A stretch of DNA of 64,000 nucleotides, taken from contig JBPRGG010000148.1 in assembly GCA_051418075.1 (NCBI GenBank), positions 76,248 to 140,247 on the forward strand. Reading direction: 5' to 3'. This document shows positions 27,867-36,661 of the stretch, one piece after another. Source of the stretch: JBPRGG01 sp051418075 (GTDB lineage Bacteria; Bacteroidota; Bacteroidia; Cytophagales; Cyclobacteriaceae). Below the pieces are notes generated by a model. That model worked only from the letters and a program-made list of their open reading frames with translations. It did no database searches and had not been told where the DNA came from. Each line of letters begins with the position of its first letter. Positions within the stretch are counted from its first letter, which is position 1. The position numbers were made by a program, and so were the translations under genes.

Positions 27867-29240
27867 ATGTCATTTTTTAAATTAAAAAGCCTTTTTATAA
27901 CCCTGGCTTTACTGATGGGTGCATGTTCTCCTTTTTTCCATCAACCGATGTCCACCAGGCCAGCCAGACTGGGAACAATGACTACTTCGATGAAGGAGTT
28001 AAATGTGCTTCCTCCGCCTGAAGATAAGATCGTTGCGGCTGTTTACAAATTCCGGGACCAGACCGGACAATACAAGGAATCGGATGGTGGTGTAAACTGG
28101 TCCACAGCTGTAACTCAGGGGGCCACATCTATATTGCTACGGGCCCTGGAAGAATCAAACTGGTTTATACCTATTGAGCGGGAAGGTTTATCCAACCTTT
28201 TGAATGAAAGAAAGATCATCCGCTCATCCAGAGCCAATTATGGTCCACAACAGGAGCAGGATCAATCTTTGCTGCCACCTTTATTGTTCGCTGGCGTTCT
28301 TCTGGAAGGAGGGATTATTTCTTTTGATTCCAATATACTTACAGGAGGAGCCGGACTCAGATATTTTGGAGCAGGAGGATCAGGGGAATATCGCCAGGAC
28401 CGGGTTACCATTTACCTCAGGGCCATTTCTACCAGTAATGGACGCATATTAAAAACAGTATATACTTCAAAAACTATATTGTCTCAAAAAGTTGATGCAG
28501 GCTTATTCCGGTTTGTAAAATTCAAACGTTTGTTAGAGGCTGAAACAGGTTTTACCTATAATGAACCAACTGAACTTGCGGTAAGAGAAGCCATTGAGAA
28601 AGCTGTTTTCAGCCTTATTGTTGAAGGTGTGCAAGAAGAGCTTTGGCAATTTGCCCAGGAGGATGAGCGGACATCGCTGATACTGGATCAGTACCAGGAA
28701 GAAAAAGACCGGAATTATAATTTAGATGAATTTGGTATTTTCCAGGACCAACGCCGGAAAGATTTTGCCCTGGGATTAAATATAGGTGGACTTTCTTATG
28801 CCGGTGATTTTGCCGAACCTGTCATTAGACCTGCCGGCGATATCTCTTTTGGATATAATGGACTGGAGCCGCTGACTTTTGACCTTCAACTAGGGATCGG
28901 ACGTCTGGCGGCTGAGCGTAGTTTTGATCAATCTATAAATTATGGCTCGGTAAGCGCTAATTATATATTATTTCCCAGGCACGGGTATTCTCCCTATTTT
29001 TCAGTGGGTACAGGATTTATTACAGAAAATGAAAATGATTTTTTTGACTTGTCTAATGATATTTATTTCCAGGGAATAGTGGGAGGAGGTTTCGAGTTTT
29101 TTTTAAGTGCTGATCTTTCTGCCAAGTTACATTTTAGCCATCATTATCTGTTTTCAGATCAATTTGATGGGATAGAACAAGGAAAATATAACGATTTTTT
29201 TTGGGATATGAAAATTGGCATAACTTATTTATTTCAGTAG
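27867..29240 (+). CDS. csgG: Curli secretion channel CsgG with extra C-terminal barrel-like domain
   Basis: 457 residues, much longer than the roughly 280 of E. coli CsgG. A lipobox M-G-A-C gives lipid-anchored Cys20. The CsgG domain follows: V-A-A-V-Y-K-F-R-D-Q-T-G-Q-Y-K near 57, the W-F-I-P-I-E-R-E-G-L-S-N-L-L-N-E-R-K-I-I-R block near 100 and long transmembrane strands to about 270. Residues from about 290 to the end form a second strand-rich region with G-L-N-I-G-G-L-S-Y-A-G-D-F and an aromatic end, like a small outer-membrane barrel. The channel secretes curlin to the surface. Confidence 0.95.
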   Translation: MSFFKLKSLFITLALLMGACSPFFHQPMSTRPARLGTMTTSMKELNVLPPPEDKIVAAVYKFRDQTGQYKESDGGVNWSTAVTQGATSILLRALEESNWFIPIEREGLSNLLNERKIIRSSRANYGPQQEQDQSLLPPLLFAGVLLEGGIISFDSNILTGGAGLRYFGAGGSGEYRQDRVTIYLRAISTSNGRILKTVYTSKTILSQKVDAGLFRFVKFKRLLEAETGFTYNEPTELAVREAIEKAVFSLIVEGVQEELWQFAQEDERTSLILDQYQEEKDRNYNLDEFGIFQDQRRKDFALGLNIGGLSYAGDFAEPVIRPAGDISFGYNGLEPLTFDLQLGIGRLAAERSFDQSINYGSVSANYILFPRHGYSPYFSVGTGFITENENDFFDLSNDIYFQGIVGGGFEFFLSADLSAKLHFSHHYLFSDQFDGIEQGKYNDFFWDMKIGITYLFQ

Positions 29241-29385
29241 CTAAAAGGCATAAAATCAAATATATACAAATTGGAATCCATCGAATTTTCAATTTATAAC
29301 AAAAGCTACCAACATAATTGTAACTAGTCTGTTACCTCAATAGACGTAAAATCAAAATTTTTTTAAACTTTAAACAATAATGATT

Positions 29386-30168
29386 ATGAAAAAGATATCT
29401 ATTCTTTTATCATTAATGATGATAACATTTTTTGGCTATTCACAAGAGGATGTCGGTCAAGTCACCCAAACCGGTGAATCTCACAAAGCCAAAATTAATC
29501 AAAGAGGCCATGAGGGAATTTCCGGAGGAAATGGTGCTTATATAGAACAAATGGGATATGGCCAGAATGGCGACATTGACCAACTAAAGGCTAATAATTA
29601 CTCCAAACAAATGCAATCTGGTGAATATAACAGTGCCCGTGCATTGATATATGGGGAGGACAATTATACCATGCAGCAACAGGAAGGTTCTGAAGGTTCG
29701 ATTTATGCTGGTCAAACTGGTATAGAAAATAAAATTTACCAAAAGCAACTAGGGGAAAATTCTTCCAACTGGGGTAAAGCAGTTCAAAGAGGGAAATATA
29801 ACCGTAGTGCTCAAAACCAGAAAGGAAGTACCAATTGGGGCTTGGTGAAACAGGAATTCCAACATAACAATGCCTTTCAATATCAGGGAGGAGCCAATAA
29901 CACAGGTGACATTTTTCAAAGTGGTGTAGAAAATAAAGCTGATCAAACCCAATTTGGGCAGTATAATGAATCTTATATTGAACAAAAGGGTAATAGCATT
30001 GGGAAAAATAATTATGCCTACACCAACCAACGAGGTATGGGTAATGTAACTGAAGTTATTCAAACTGGTGAATTCCACAATGCAGAGGTTTTACAAACTG
30101 GTTCTTACGGCTCAATAATGATTAATCAAACAGGTATGAGCCATTCGGCTAATGTTACCCAGCGTTAA
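29386..30168 (+). CDS. Curlin repeat protein (CsgA/CsgB-type amyloid subunit)
   Basis: 260 residues from the ATG at 29386 (ATG 29380 adds two). A signal peptide ends near F-G-Y-S-Q, and the mature protein is made of roughly ten imperfect repeats of about 22 residues that carry the curlin pattern of Gln, Gly and Asn (for example V-T-Q-T-G-E-S-H and the late Q-T-G-E-F-H-N-A / Q-T-G-S-Y-G-S). It ends in Q-R as CsgB does, so major subunit versus nucleator cannot be told from sequence. It lies 140 bases after csgG. Only one clear curlin gene is seen in the operon. Confidence 0.9.
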   Translation: MKKISILLSLMMITFFGYSQEDVGQVTQTGESHKAKINQRGHEGISGGNGAYIEQMGYGQNGDIDQLKANNYSKQMQSGEYNSARALIYGEDNYTMQQQEGSEGSIYAGQTGIENKIYQKQLGENSSNWGKAVQRGKYNRSAQNQKGSTNWGLVKQEFQHNNAFQYQGGANNTGDIFQSGVENKADQTQFGQYNESYIEQKGNSIGKNNYAYTNQRGMGNVTEVIQTGEFHNAEVLQTGSYGSIMINQTGMSHSANVTQR

Positions 30169-30209
30169 GATTTTATAAAACCAACTGTAAATTTCCTCAT
30201 CATCAAAAA

Positions 30210-30476
30210 ATGAGGACCGTTTATCAGGAAATTAGTATTTTTACTATTGAAAATTTCCAATTTATTCCTAAAAAGCAGAAAAGCTGGAGGAGTAAATTGG
30301 ATTTTTTTATAAAAGAAGCTACAATTCCTCAACAAGGTGGCAAGATGAAGGTTAATAATATGAACATATTAAAATTTATTGTATCAATTGATGAAAGCAA
30401 TATATTAAATGTTCAATCAAATGGATTGAACATGAGTTTTAAATTACAAGTAGATTCTTTATTTCTGGTCAATTAG
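30210..30476 (+). CDS. Hypothetical small protein in the curli locus
   Basis: 88 residues, Lys- and Asn-rich, without a signal peptide or recognisable family; an alternative start is the ATG at 30345. Its place between curlin and the lipoprotein gene suggests a link to curli, but the compositional features are not convincingly those of a protein, and a decayed curlin gene is another reading. The stretch just before it has a small CCTCAT/ATGAGG hairpin. Confidence 0.35.
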   Translation: MRTVYQEISIFTIENFQFIPKKQKSWRSKLDFFIKEATIPQQGGKMKVNNMNILKFIVSIDESNILNVQSNGLNMSFKLQVDSLFLVN

Positions 30477-30501
30477 CTTCCATCATATTTTTTAAAATCA
30501 A

Positions 30502-30861
30502 ATGCATCGATATAAAAATTATTTATTCAGACTTCCATTCATTTTAATTTTTTTTACTTTGCCATTTTTTTATTTTTCTTGTCAGGAGGATACCATTGTA
30601 GATTTAAATGATGGCATAATTCGGGGCAGGGTACTGGATTTTGAAACTTCAGCCCCCATTGCAGGAGCCGGCATTACTACCAGTCCGCCTTCCAGCGCTA
30701 TTGTTTCTGGTTCTTCAGGCTTATTTATGCTGGAGAATCTTGAACCAGGCAATTATTCAGTCACAGCTCAAAAGTTTGGCTTCCAATCTTCTACTGTTAG
30801 TGTAGCAGTAAGTGAGGATGAAGAAACCGAGGTGGTGATCTTTCTTGAAAAAAAAAAGTAA
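30502..30861 (+). CDS. Lipoprotein with carboxypeptidase-regulatory-like domain, truncated by a frameshift
   Basis: 119 residues. The signal peptide ends in the lipobox Y-F-S-C near residue 27. The next 90 residues are a carboxypeptidase-D regulatory-like (beta-sandwich) domain, seen in I-R-G-R-V-L-D-F, A-P-I-A-G-A-G-I and L-E-P-G-N-Y-S-V-T-A-Q-K-F-G-F. It ends in L-E-K-K-K at a run of ten A residues (30848-30857). The PD40 frame continues from this run in another phase, so the two are probably halves of one gene. Confidence 0.75.
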   Translation: MHRYKNYLFRLPFILIFFTLPFFYFSCQEDTIVDLNDGIIRGRVLDFETSAPIAGAGITTSPPSSAIVSGSSGLFMLENLEPGNYSVTAQKFGFQSSTVSVAVSEDEETEVVIFLEKKK

Positions 30862-31724
30862 ATGATTCACTGACAAACCTCATTTCTAAGGAAAAATTCA
30901 GTTTTATCAGGAAAAATGATGCCAATTATACCATTTATCTGGCTGAAACAGATGGAACTGCTTTGGAACAAATTGTGTATATTCAGGCCAATAATTGGCA
31001 ACCTGCCATTAGCCCTGATCGTACAGCTATAGCTTTTACATCTAACCAGAATAATGAATATCATATTTATCTTACCGATCAGGATGGTAAAGAACCAGTA
31101 AGAGTTACGGAGCGGGCAATCAACGGTTATCATAACAATGGCCTAGGCTATGCCTGGTCAGCCGATGGGCAAAAGTTCATATTTACTCATTTTGACAACC
31201 TTTACCGGGTGGATCGTAGCGGTGAAAATCTTACCCTGATCACAAATGCCGTATCCGGCCGCCATTTTCGGAAATGTGACTGGTCAGTCGATGGAAAAAT
31301 AGTGATACAGACCGTTGGAGAAAATATATTTGATAATGAGATCTGGTTGATGGATCAGGATGGTGGAAATAAAAAGGTGTTGATCAGCAATCTTACCGGA
31401 ATTGTGGATAGTCCTAAGTTCACCCCTGATGGAGAACAGATAATCTATACCTATGACATTTCAGGTAATATTTCAACTGCCGGGATACAGCTAAATACTC
31501 ATATTTTCCTGATGGATTTAGATGGAGAAAATAGCCAGGATATTTCCCTGGATAAAGCAGACAATACCAATGACCTGCAGCCGGATTTTTCTCCTGATGG
31601 AGAAAAAATTATATTTGTAAATGCATCTGTTCAGGATCCGGACCAAAGGCACCTTTATGTTATGGACAGGGATGGCGGCAACCGGCAGCTGGTTCTGGAA
31701 AAAGGTGAAATGCCTTCCTGGTAG
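30849..31724 (+). pseudogene. PD40/WD40-like beta-propeller part, out of frame with the lipoprotein
   Basis: A reading frame opens after a TGA at 30846-30848 and reads K-K-K-V-N-D-S-L through the PD40 repeats to 31724; the only usual start is an internal TTG at 30963 that would cut the first blade. Visible repeats are Q-P-A-I-S-P-D-R-T-A-I-A-F, Y-A-W-S-A-D-G-Q-K-F-I-F, C-D-W-S-V-D-G-K-I, S-P-K-F-T-P-D-G-E-Q-I-I and Q-P-D-F-S-P-D-G-E-K-I-I-F, as in TolB-type propellers. One extra A in the A10 run would fuse it with the lipoprotein, giving about 410 residues. Confidence 0.7.
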
Positions 31725-31765
31725 TTTAGGCAGGTAATTTTTGTACGGCTTTACCATAAAAAGAA

Positions 31766-32764
31766 ATGAATTACGGAGAATTAGGAAAATCAAAACTTAA
31801 AGTTTCATCCATGGGTTTGGGTCTGGCAGCCTTAGGTCGGCCTGGATACATCAATCTGGGTCATGCAGATGACCTTGAGCAAGATTATGAGGTGGAACAT
31901 ATGGAAAATCACGCTTTTAGAGTACTTGACCTGGCCTGGGAAAAGGGAATACGTTATTTTGATGCGGCCCGCTCTTATGGCAGGGCGGAAGAATTTTTAG
32001 GAAACTGGTTAAGATCCAGGCAAATAAGCCCTTCCGAAGTGACCATAGGTTCTAAATGGGGCTATACCTATACGGCCAATTGGCAAATTCAAGCTGAAAA
32101 GCATGAAGTGAAAGCCCATACCCTGGAAGTGTTAAAGCGACAATGGCAGGAAACCAGCCAAAATTTGGGTGAATACCTGGATCTTTATCAAATACATTCT
32201 GCCACCCTGGAAAGTAAAGTTCTGGAAAATAAAGCGGTTTTAGATGAATTGATATCCCTGAAGGCCAGTGGTGTCAAAATCGGATTAACCTTAAGTGGTG
32301 AAAACCAATGGCAAACTCTGGAGAAAGCGTTGCATGTATTTGCTGATGGCCAATTATTATTTGATACGGTACAGGCTACCTGGAATGTATTGGAACAATC
32401 TGTCGGGCCGGCCCTGCAACAGGCCAAACAGGCTGGGATGGGAATTATCATCAAGGAAGCATTGGCCAATGGCAGACTTACCGGAAAAAATGTTAATGAA
32501 TTAAGCCATGATAAATTTAAACTGATTAGGGATCTGGCCCTACGGGCAGGATTAGATCTGGATGCGGTGGCTTTGTCCATTGTACTACAGCAACCTTGGG
32601 TTGATGTGGTATTAAGTGGAGCTGCCCGGAATCAACATCTACAGGATAATTTGAAGGCTTTCCAGGTAGAAATGGATGAGTTTTCCGGAAAACAAGTGAT
32701 GGAAGCTTTAAAAGAATCCCCTCAAATATATTGGCAGATCAGATCTGATTTGCCCTGGAACTAA
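31766..32764 (+). CDS. Aldo/keto reductase
   Basis: 332 residues. The (beta/alpha)8 aldo/keto reductase fold is recognised from S-S-M-G-L-G near residue 14, F-D-A-A-R-S-Y-G-R-A-E near 66 (the Tyr of the catalytic tetrad), I-G-S-K-W-G near 92 and Y-L-D-L-Y-Q-I-H-S-A near 133 (His of the tetrad). It is a cytosolic NADPH-dependent oxidoreductase of unspecified substrate. It is separate from the curli locus and convergent with the chemoreceptor gene across a shared terminator. Confidence 0.9.
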   Translation: MNYGELGKSKLKVSSMGLGLAALGRPGYINLGHADDLEQDYEVEHMENHAFRVLDLAWEKGIRYFDAARSYGRAEEFLGNWLRSRQISPSEVTIGSKWGYTYTANWQIQAEKHEVKAHTLEVLKRQWQETSQNLGEYLDLYQIHSATLESKVLENKAVLDELISLKASGVKIGLTLSGENQWQTLEKALHVFADGQLLFDTVQATWNVLEQSVGPALQQAKQAGMGIIIKEALANGRLTGKNVNELSHDKFKLIRDLALRAGLDLDAVALSIVLQQPWVDVVLSGAARNQHLQDNLKAFQVEMDEFSGKQVMEALKESPQIYWQIRSDLPWN

Positions 32765-32798
32765 AAAAGGAGCCATCATTAAAGACAGCTCCTTTATA
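32763..32798. terminator. Bidirectional terminator between aldo/keto reductase and chemoreceptor
   Basis: Stem AAAGGAGC / GCTCCTTT with A runs on one side and T-rich sequence on the other, between convergent genes. Confidence 0.7.
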
Positions 32799-32816
32799 TT
32801 TGAAGTTTAAGTTTAA

Positions 32817-34802
32817 TTATATAGTTTCAGCTTCTTCCGGTTCATTTTCCTCTTGTACCTCATCATTATGGGAGGGGTTGGATAGCTTCTGTCTGGATAA
32901 TTCAAGTTGGAAAAAGCTTATAGTTTCCATTAATTGCTGGGCCTGGGCCGAAAGTTCTTCAGAGTTGGTCGCAATCTCTTCGGATGAGCTGGCATTTTTC
33001 TGTGTGATTTGATTTAACTGCTGGATTGCTGAATTAATCTGATCAGCTCCTCCGTTTTGTTCTTTACTGGCTGCTGAAATCTCCTGCACCAGTTTGGCAG
33101 TTTTTTCCATTTCCGGAATAATGTTGGATAACAGCTCTCCGGATTTTACCGCCACATCCATACTGGATTTAGAGATGGTATCAATTTCTTTGGCTGATTC
33201 CTGACTTCTTTCAGCTAATTTTCGTACTTCGGCTGCAACTACGGCAAATCCTTTGCCATGTTCACCTGCCCGGGCCGCTTCTACAGCCGCATTCAGGGCC
33301 AGAATATTGGTTTGACGGGCAATTTCTCCAATTACAGAAATCTTTTCCACGATATTTTTCATGGAATCAACTGTATTACTTAAGGCTTTATTGCTTTCTT
33401 TAACGTCATTAGTCAGTTTTAGCGTAATTTTTTCTGTTACCTGGGCATTTTCGGCATTTTGCTGAATATTGGTAACCATTTCTTCCATGGAAGAAGAAAC
33501 TTCTTCAGTGGAAGAAGCCTGTTCATTGGCTCCCTGAGCTATTTGTTGAGAGCCAGCACTGAGCTGATTACTGGCTGAAGTAATATAACCTGAAACCTGT
33601 CTGACCAGTTTGATCACATCCTTGATCTTATTCACCATATTTTTCTGACTGTTCATTAAGTCACCAATCTCATCCTGTCGGTCTGAATGAATATCCACCA
33701 ATAGATTTCCTTTGGCCAGATCTCCGATAATGCTCACCAATTTTTGGATGGGATCAGTAATAGAGTTGACCAGGTAATTAATAGCTATAAGGCTTATAAC
33801 CAGGGCTACCAGACATCCTGCCAGGGTCAAATTCCTTAATCTGGCCAGTGTAGTGCCTATAAAATCCACTTCAGGAATAGTAATCGCATTATACACTTCA
33901 AATGGAGCATAGAAATCATAATATATCCATTCCCAGTGTCCTTCTACTTTATCATAAATTCTGAACTTTCCATTTTCTGATTCCTGCATGGTAGAAAGCA
34001 ATTCCTGATTACTGACCTTATCACCTTCTTTCTCGGGGTGGATCAAATAATAGGGATCTCCTGCTAAAGAAATAGTGAAAGGATATCCAGTGGTGAAGTA
34101 TTTTTTAGCTCTAAACTTGGATTTAAGGAATCCCAGATCCTTTTCTTTACCTCCTACATACAATATCCCCTTAATTTGACCATCCAAATAGATAGGTTCG
34201 TAAGCTGTAATATACCAATCATCGACCACAAATGCCCTTCCTCTGAATGTTTCTCCCCGGTTAATCGCCTGAATCACTGGAGAACTATTAGGAATATATG
34301 TTCCCACTGCCCGGGTATTATCCAGGTTACGTACATTGGTTGAGACCCTAAGAAAGCCATCATCAATTTTCTGGAATATTGTAGCTGTGATCCCGGTGAT
34401 TTCTTGAATTTCATCTACCAATTGATAATTTAACTGTAATTGTTCCTGATTGAGTTGCCAGCTGTTAACCTGAACGTAACTTTCCTGCTTGGTTACCTGA
34501 TTAATGGCCTTTAAGGAAATCAGGCTATCAGTTTCTTCTAATTCACCTACGGAATAGAAGATGTGATTGGCAGACTTTAGGGAGGCATCTACCTGACTTT
34601 TTCTTTCCATTACCTGCACTTCAAAAATATTTCGAAGGTCTTCCAGTTGGTTTTGCATTCTTTCATCATTCAAGGTCATTAGGCGATCTTTTTGATTATA
34701 ATAAATCAGGAAAGCTAACCCGGTGAAAGTAAGGGTAAGAATGATTGAGATAATGAAAAAGAACTTTGATTTTAATTGCATTCGCTGAATAAAACTAAAC
34801 AT
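32817..34802 (-). CDS. Methyl-accepting chemotaxis protein with Cache sensor domain
   Basis: 661 residues. A first membrane helix (about 13-32) is followed by a periplasmic ligand-binding region to about residue 305. This region has the Cache-type phrases Y-L-D-G-Q-I-K-G-I-L-Y-V-G and G-Y-P-F-T-I-S-L-A-G-D-P-Y. A second helix (about 318-338) leads to HAMP and a long coiled signalling domain with the tip I-A-R-Q-T-N-I-L-A-L-N-A-A-V-E-A-A-R-A-G near 510-530. It signals to CheA/CheW encoded upstream at 41.6-44.2 kb. The C-terminus is acidic without a CheR-docking pentapeptide. Confidence 0.95.
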   Translation of the reverse strand: MFSFIQRMQLKSKFFFIISIILTLTFTGLAFLIYYNQKDRLMTLNDERMQNQLEDLRNIFEVQVMERKSQVDASLKSANHIFYSVGELEETDSLISLKAINQVTKQESYVQVNSWQLNQEQLQLNYQLVDEIQEITGITATIFQKIDDGFLRVSTNVRNLDNTRAVGTYIPNSSPVIQAINRGETFRGRAFVVDDWYITAYEPIYLDGQIKGILYVGGKEKDLGFLKSKFRAKKYFTTGYPFTISLAGDPYYLIHPEKEGDKVSNQELLSTMQESENGKFRIYDKVEGHWEWIYYDFYAPFEVYNAITIPEVDFIGTTLARLRNLTLAGCLVALVISLIAINYLVNSITDPIQKLVSIIGDLAKGNLLVDIHSDRQDEIGDLMNSQKNMVNKIKDVIKLVRQVSGYITSASNQLSAGSQQIAQGANEQASSTEEVSSSMEEMVTNIQQNAENAQVTEKITLKLTNDVKESNKALSNTVDSMKNIVEKISVIGEIARQTNILALNAAVEAARAGEHGKGFAVVAAEVRKLAERSQESAKEIDTISKSSMDVAVKSGELLSNIIPEMEKTAKLVQEISAASKEQNGGADQINSAIQQLNQITQKNASSSEEIATNSEELSAQAQQLMETISFFQLELSRQKLSNPSHNDEVQEENEPEEAETI

Positions 34803-35212
34803 AACTTAAGATCATTAAATATTTAAAATTTAAATATAGCATGCTAAAGTTTCCCGGATTATGATTTTTTTTTAAAAACCGGACCCCTGTAATGTTTTGT
34901 AAATTATTGATGTTTAGCCAATTAAATAGATAGTGGCATTTTATAAAAGTTGTAGGTAAATTTCTTGGATATCTTAAAGTTTCCTAATTAGGGATTGATT
35001 GGTTTAAATTTAATATTTTAATATAATTCCCCTTACAATTATATTTTTCCTAATTTGCTGACTTAAAATAAAAAAAAGTTCTATTTGTTTGGACGTAGTC
35101 GCTTAAGCGGGAGTTTGAATATGGCGTGAATATATTATATTTCGGAATATTAAAAATTTGCAAAATTAATAACCTGATACGATCGGACAATGCATTTTAT
35201 GGGTATATTACA
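34803..35212. other. AT-rich gap upstream of the Cache chemoreceptor
   Basis: About 410 bases that should hold the chemoreceptor promoter. No consensus box, RNA or reading frame is evident apart from a small CGCTTAAGCG palindrome near 35100. Confidence 0.4.
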
Positions 35213-35247
35213 AATAAAAAAGCCTGTTAAGACCTGACAAGCTTTTT
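35213..35247 (-). terminator. Terminator downstream of the broken chemoreceptor
   Basis: Stem AAAAAAGCCTGT / ACAAGCTTTTTT with a 9-base loop. It follows the stop codon of the chemoreceptor C-terminal fragment on the minus strand. Confidence 0.65.
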
Positions 35248-35270
35248 TATTGAACATTTATTTTCCTACT

Positions 35271-35556
35271 TTAGAATTTTTCAAATTGATCATCAGCAGC
35301 ATGATCCTCCAGATTCAGGGAATATCCACTATGATCTTTTTTAGGAGAAATAGTACCCGTTGGTTTAGAAGAAAAACCGGTTGTGGTTTTTACTTTGGTA
35401 GTTACATGAGCTTTTTTAACTTTTCTTTTTCCATTTTCGCCAATATTAAAATAGGAGATGATCTCCATTAACTGTTCAGCCTGGCTGGACAGTTCCTCTG
35501 AACTGGTGGTAATTTCTTCTGAAGCTGCAGCATTTTGCTGGGTAACCTGGTTATTA
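35271..35556 (-). pseudogene. C-terminal fragment of a disrupted methyl-accepting chemotaxis protein
   Basis: About 95 residues of the end of a chemoreceptor signalling domain: N-Q-V-T-Q-Q-N-A-A-A-S-E-E-I then S-S-E-E-L-S-S-Q-A-E-Q-L-M-E-I-I-S-Y-F, followed by a basic/acidic tail. It lacks any start and stops abruptly at 35556, where unrelated AT-rich sequence begins. The matching N-terminal part lies 1.66 kb away at 37221-37661 on the same strand. Together they are remnants of one gene whose middle (HAMP and most of the signalling coil) is gone. Confidence 0.8.
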
Positions 35557-35557
35557 T

Positions 35558-36004
35558 GTGGGAACTACGATCGATGAGCCAACTAATGACGCATTAATAT
35601 ATTTTACTGTGGATTGGAGTTCCCTGAGTGAAAATGAAAAAGCTCAATTATTAATAGATTTAATTAGGTCAATTATTTTCGATCCAAATAAAAATTTAAT
35701 TGACTTTTACGAATATTTTGAAAATTTTCCTGCTAGTAGTGGCAATTTAATTACATTTTATGCAACAATTGTAATTGATGGTGTAAGTATTCCCATTAGA
35801 TTTTATTTTGTACAAGGTGAAGAATCATATCCGGTAACTGAAGAATCTCTTCCTTATTATAAAGAAAAAACAATAAAAATAAATGGAGTGGAACACTATA
35901 TAAATTGTTTAGTTTTTGATTTTTATAGGCCAAATCCTGGACCTTATGCTGGCCGGCCCCCCATTTCATTTTTGGGTTCCACTCGAATATGCAGACATTG
36001 TTGA
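35558..36004 (+). CDS. AT-rich orphan ORF at the island edge, probably 5'-truncated
   Basis: 148 residues from a GTG; the frame is bounded by the chemoreceptor junction at 35556, so the beginning of the protein is probably missing. The sequence is rich in Tyr, Phe, Ile and Asn (for example F-Y-E-Y-F-E-N-F-P and I-P-I-R-F-Y-F-V-Q-G-E) and ends in R-I-C-R-H-C. No family is recognised. Codon use is more AT-rich than in the flanking chemotaxis genes, which points to transfer. Confidence 0.5.
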   Translation: MGTTIDEPTNDALIYFTVDWSSLSENEKAQLLIDLIRSIIFDPNKNLIDFYEYFENFPASSGNLITFYATIVIDGVSIPIRFYFVQGEESYPVTEESLPYYKEKTIKINGVEHYINCLVFDFYRPNPGPYAGRPPISFLGSTRICRHC

Positions 36005-36033
36005 AAATTATATAGGATTTTAACTTTATATAT

Positions 36034-36558
36034 ATGAAGAATATATTAATATTTCTTATTACCCTAACTCATTGTTTTTCAAATCAATTTGTATTTGCTC
36101 AAATTGATGATGAGACTCAAGATTATGATAAAGTGTTAAGGGATTGTATATACAATCGTTATTATCATGATACAAGTACAGATGTTTTTGCTTTAGCCCA
36201 GGATTATGAAATTTTTTTATTAGAAAATAATTATTTGAAAGACAGAAGTAAAGCTTCTTATGAAAATTTAATTGGAGAATTGATTGATAAAAAATTTAAT
36301 CTGGATGAATTACAACAATATGATAGTTTAGTGCCTCAACTCAATATGTTTACGGGTCCAACCTTTATTCCTCAATTTTTTTGTTTTGAATGGGTAATAC
36401 TAGCTCATGATATTGTTGAGGTAGATCCAGCCATTATAAAATTTAATAGTATTTGGAATGAAATGGAAGAAAACAAAAGACAACATTGGGATATGAAAAT
36501 AGTGACGGTTTTACCTGATCAAAATGGGATCAAATTCTGTATCGAACTCCCTTTTTGA
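36034..36558 (+). CDS. AT-rich exported protein of unknown function in the island
   Basis: 174 residues. A signal peptide (F-L-I-T-L-T-H-C-F-S, cleavage near F-V-F-A-Q) indicates export, and the mature chain is acidic with many Asp, Tyr and Asn (Y-D-K-V-L-R-D-C-I-Y-N-R-Y). No family is recognised. It is 29 bases after the preceding ORF, so the pair may be one unit, such as a toxin/immunity-like or orphan surface pair. That is only a guess from position and composition. Confidence 0.55.
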   Translation: MKNILIFLITLTHCFSNQFVFAQIDDETQDYDKVLRDCIYNRYYHDTSTDVFALAQDYEIFLLENNYLKDRSKASYENLIGELIDKKFNLDELQQYDSLVPQLNMFTGPTFIPQFFCFEWVILAHDIVEVDPAIIKFNSIWNEMEENKRQHWDMKIVTVLPDQNGIKFCIELPF

Positions 36559-36626
36559 GTATGATTGCTACTATTTTTAATACCCAATTTGTTAAACTTA
36601 AATATCAAAGCAACTAATCTAATATT

Positions 36627-36660
36627 GCAAAAGCAGCTTTAAGAATAGCTGCTTTTGTTT
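36627..36660 (+). terminator. Terminator after the island ORFs
   Basis: An 11-bp stem (CAAAAGCAGCT / AGCTGCTTTTG) followed by TTT. The group II intron sequence starts 2 bases later, as in introns that insert behind terminator hairpins. Confidence 0.75.
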
Positions 36661-36661
36661 G

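Noticed and set aside
29386..30168. CRISPR-like repeat array in the curlin gene
   Set aside because: The periodicity comes from curlin protein repeats; DNA repeats are not exact and there are no uniform spacers.
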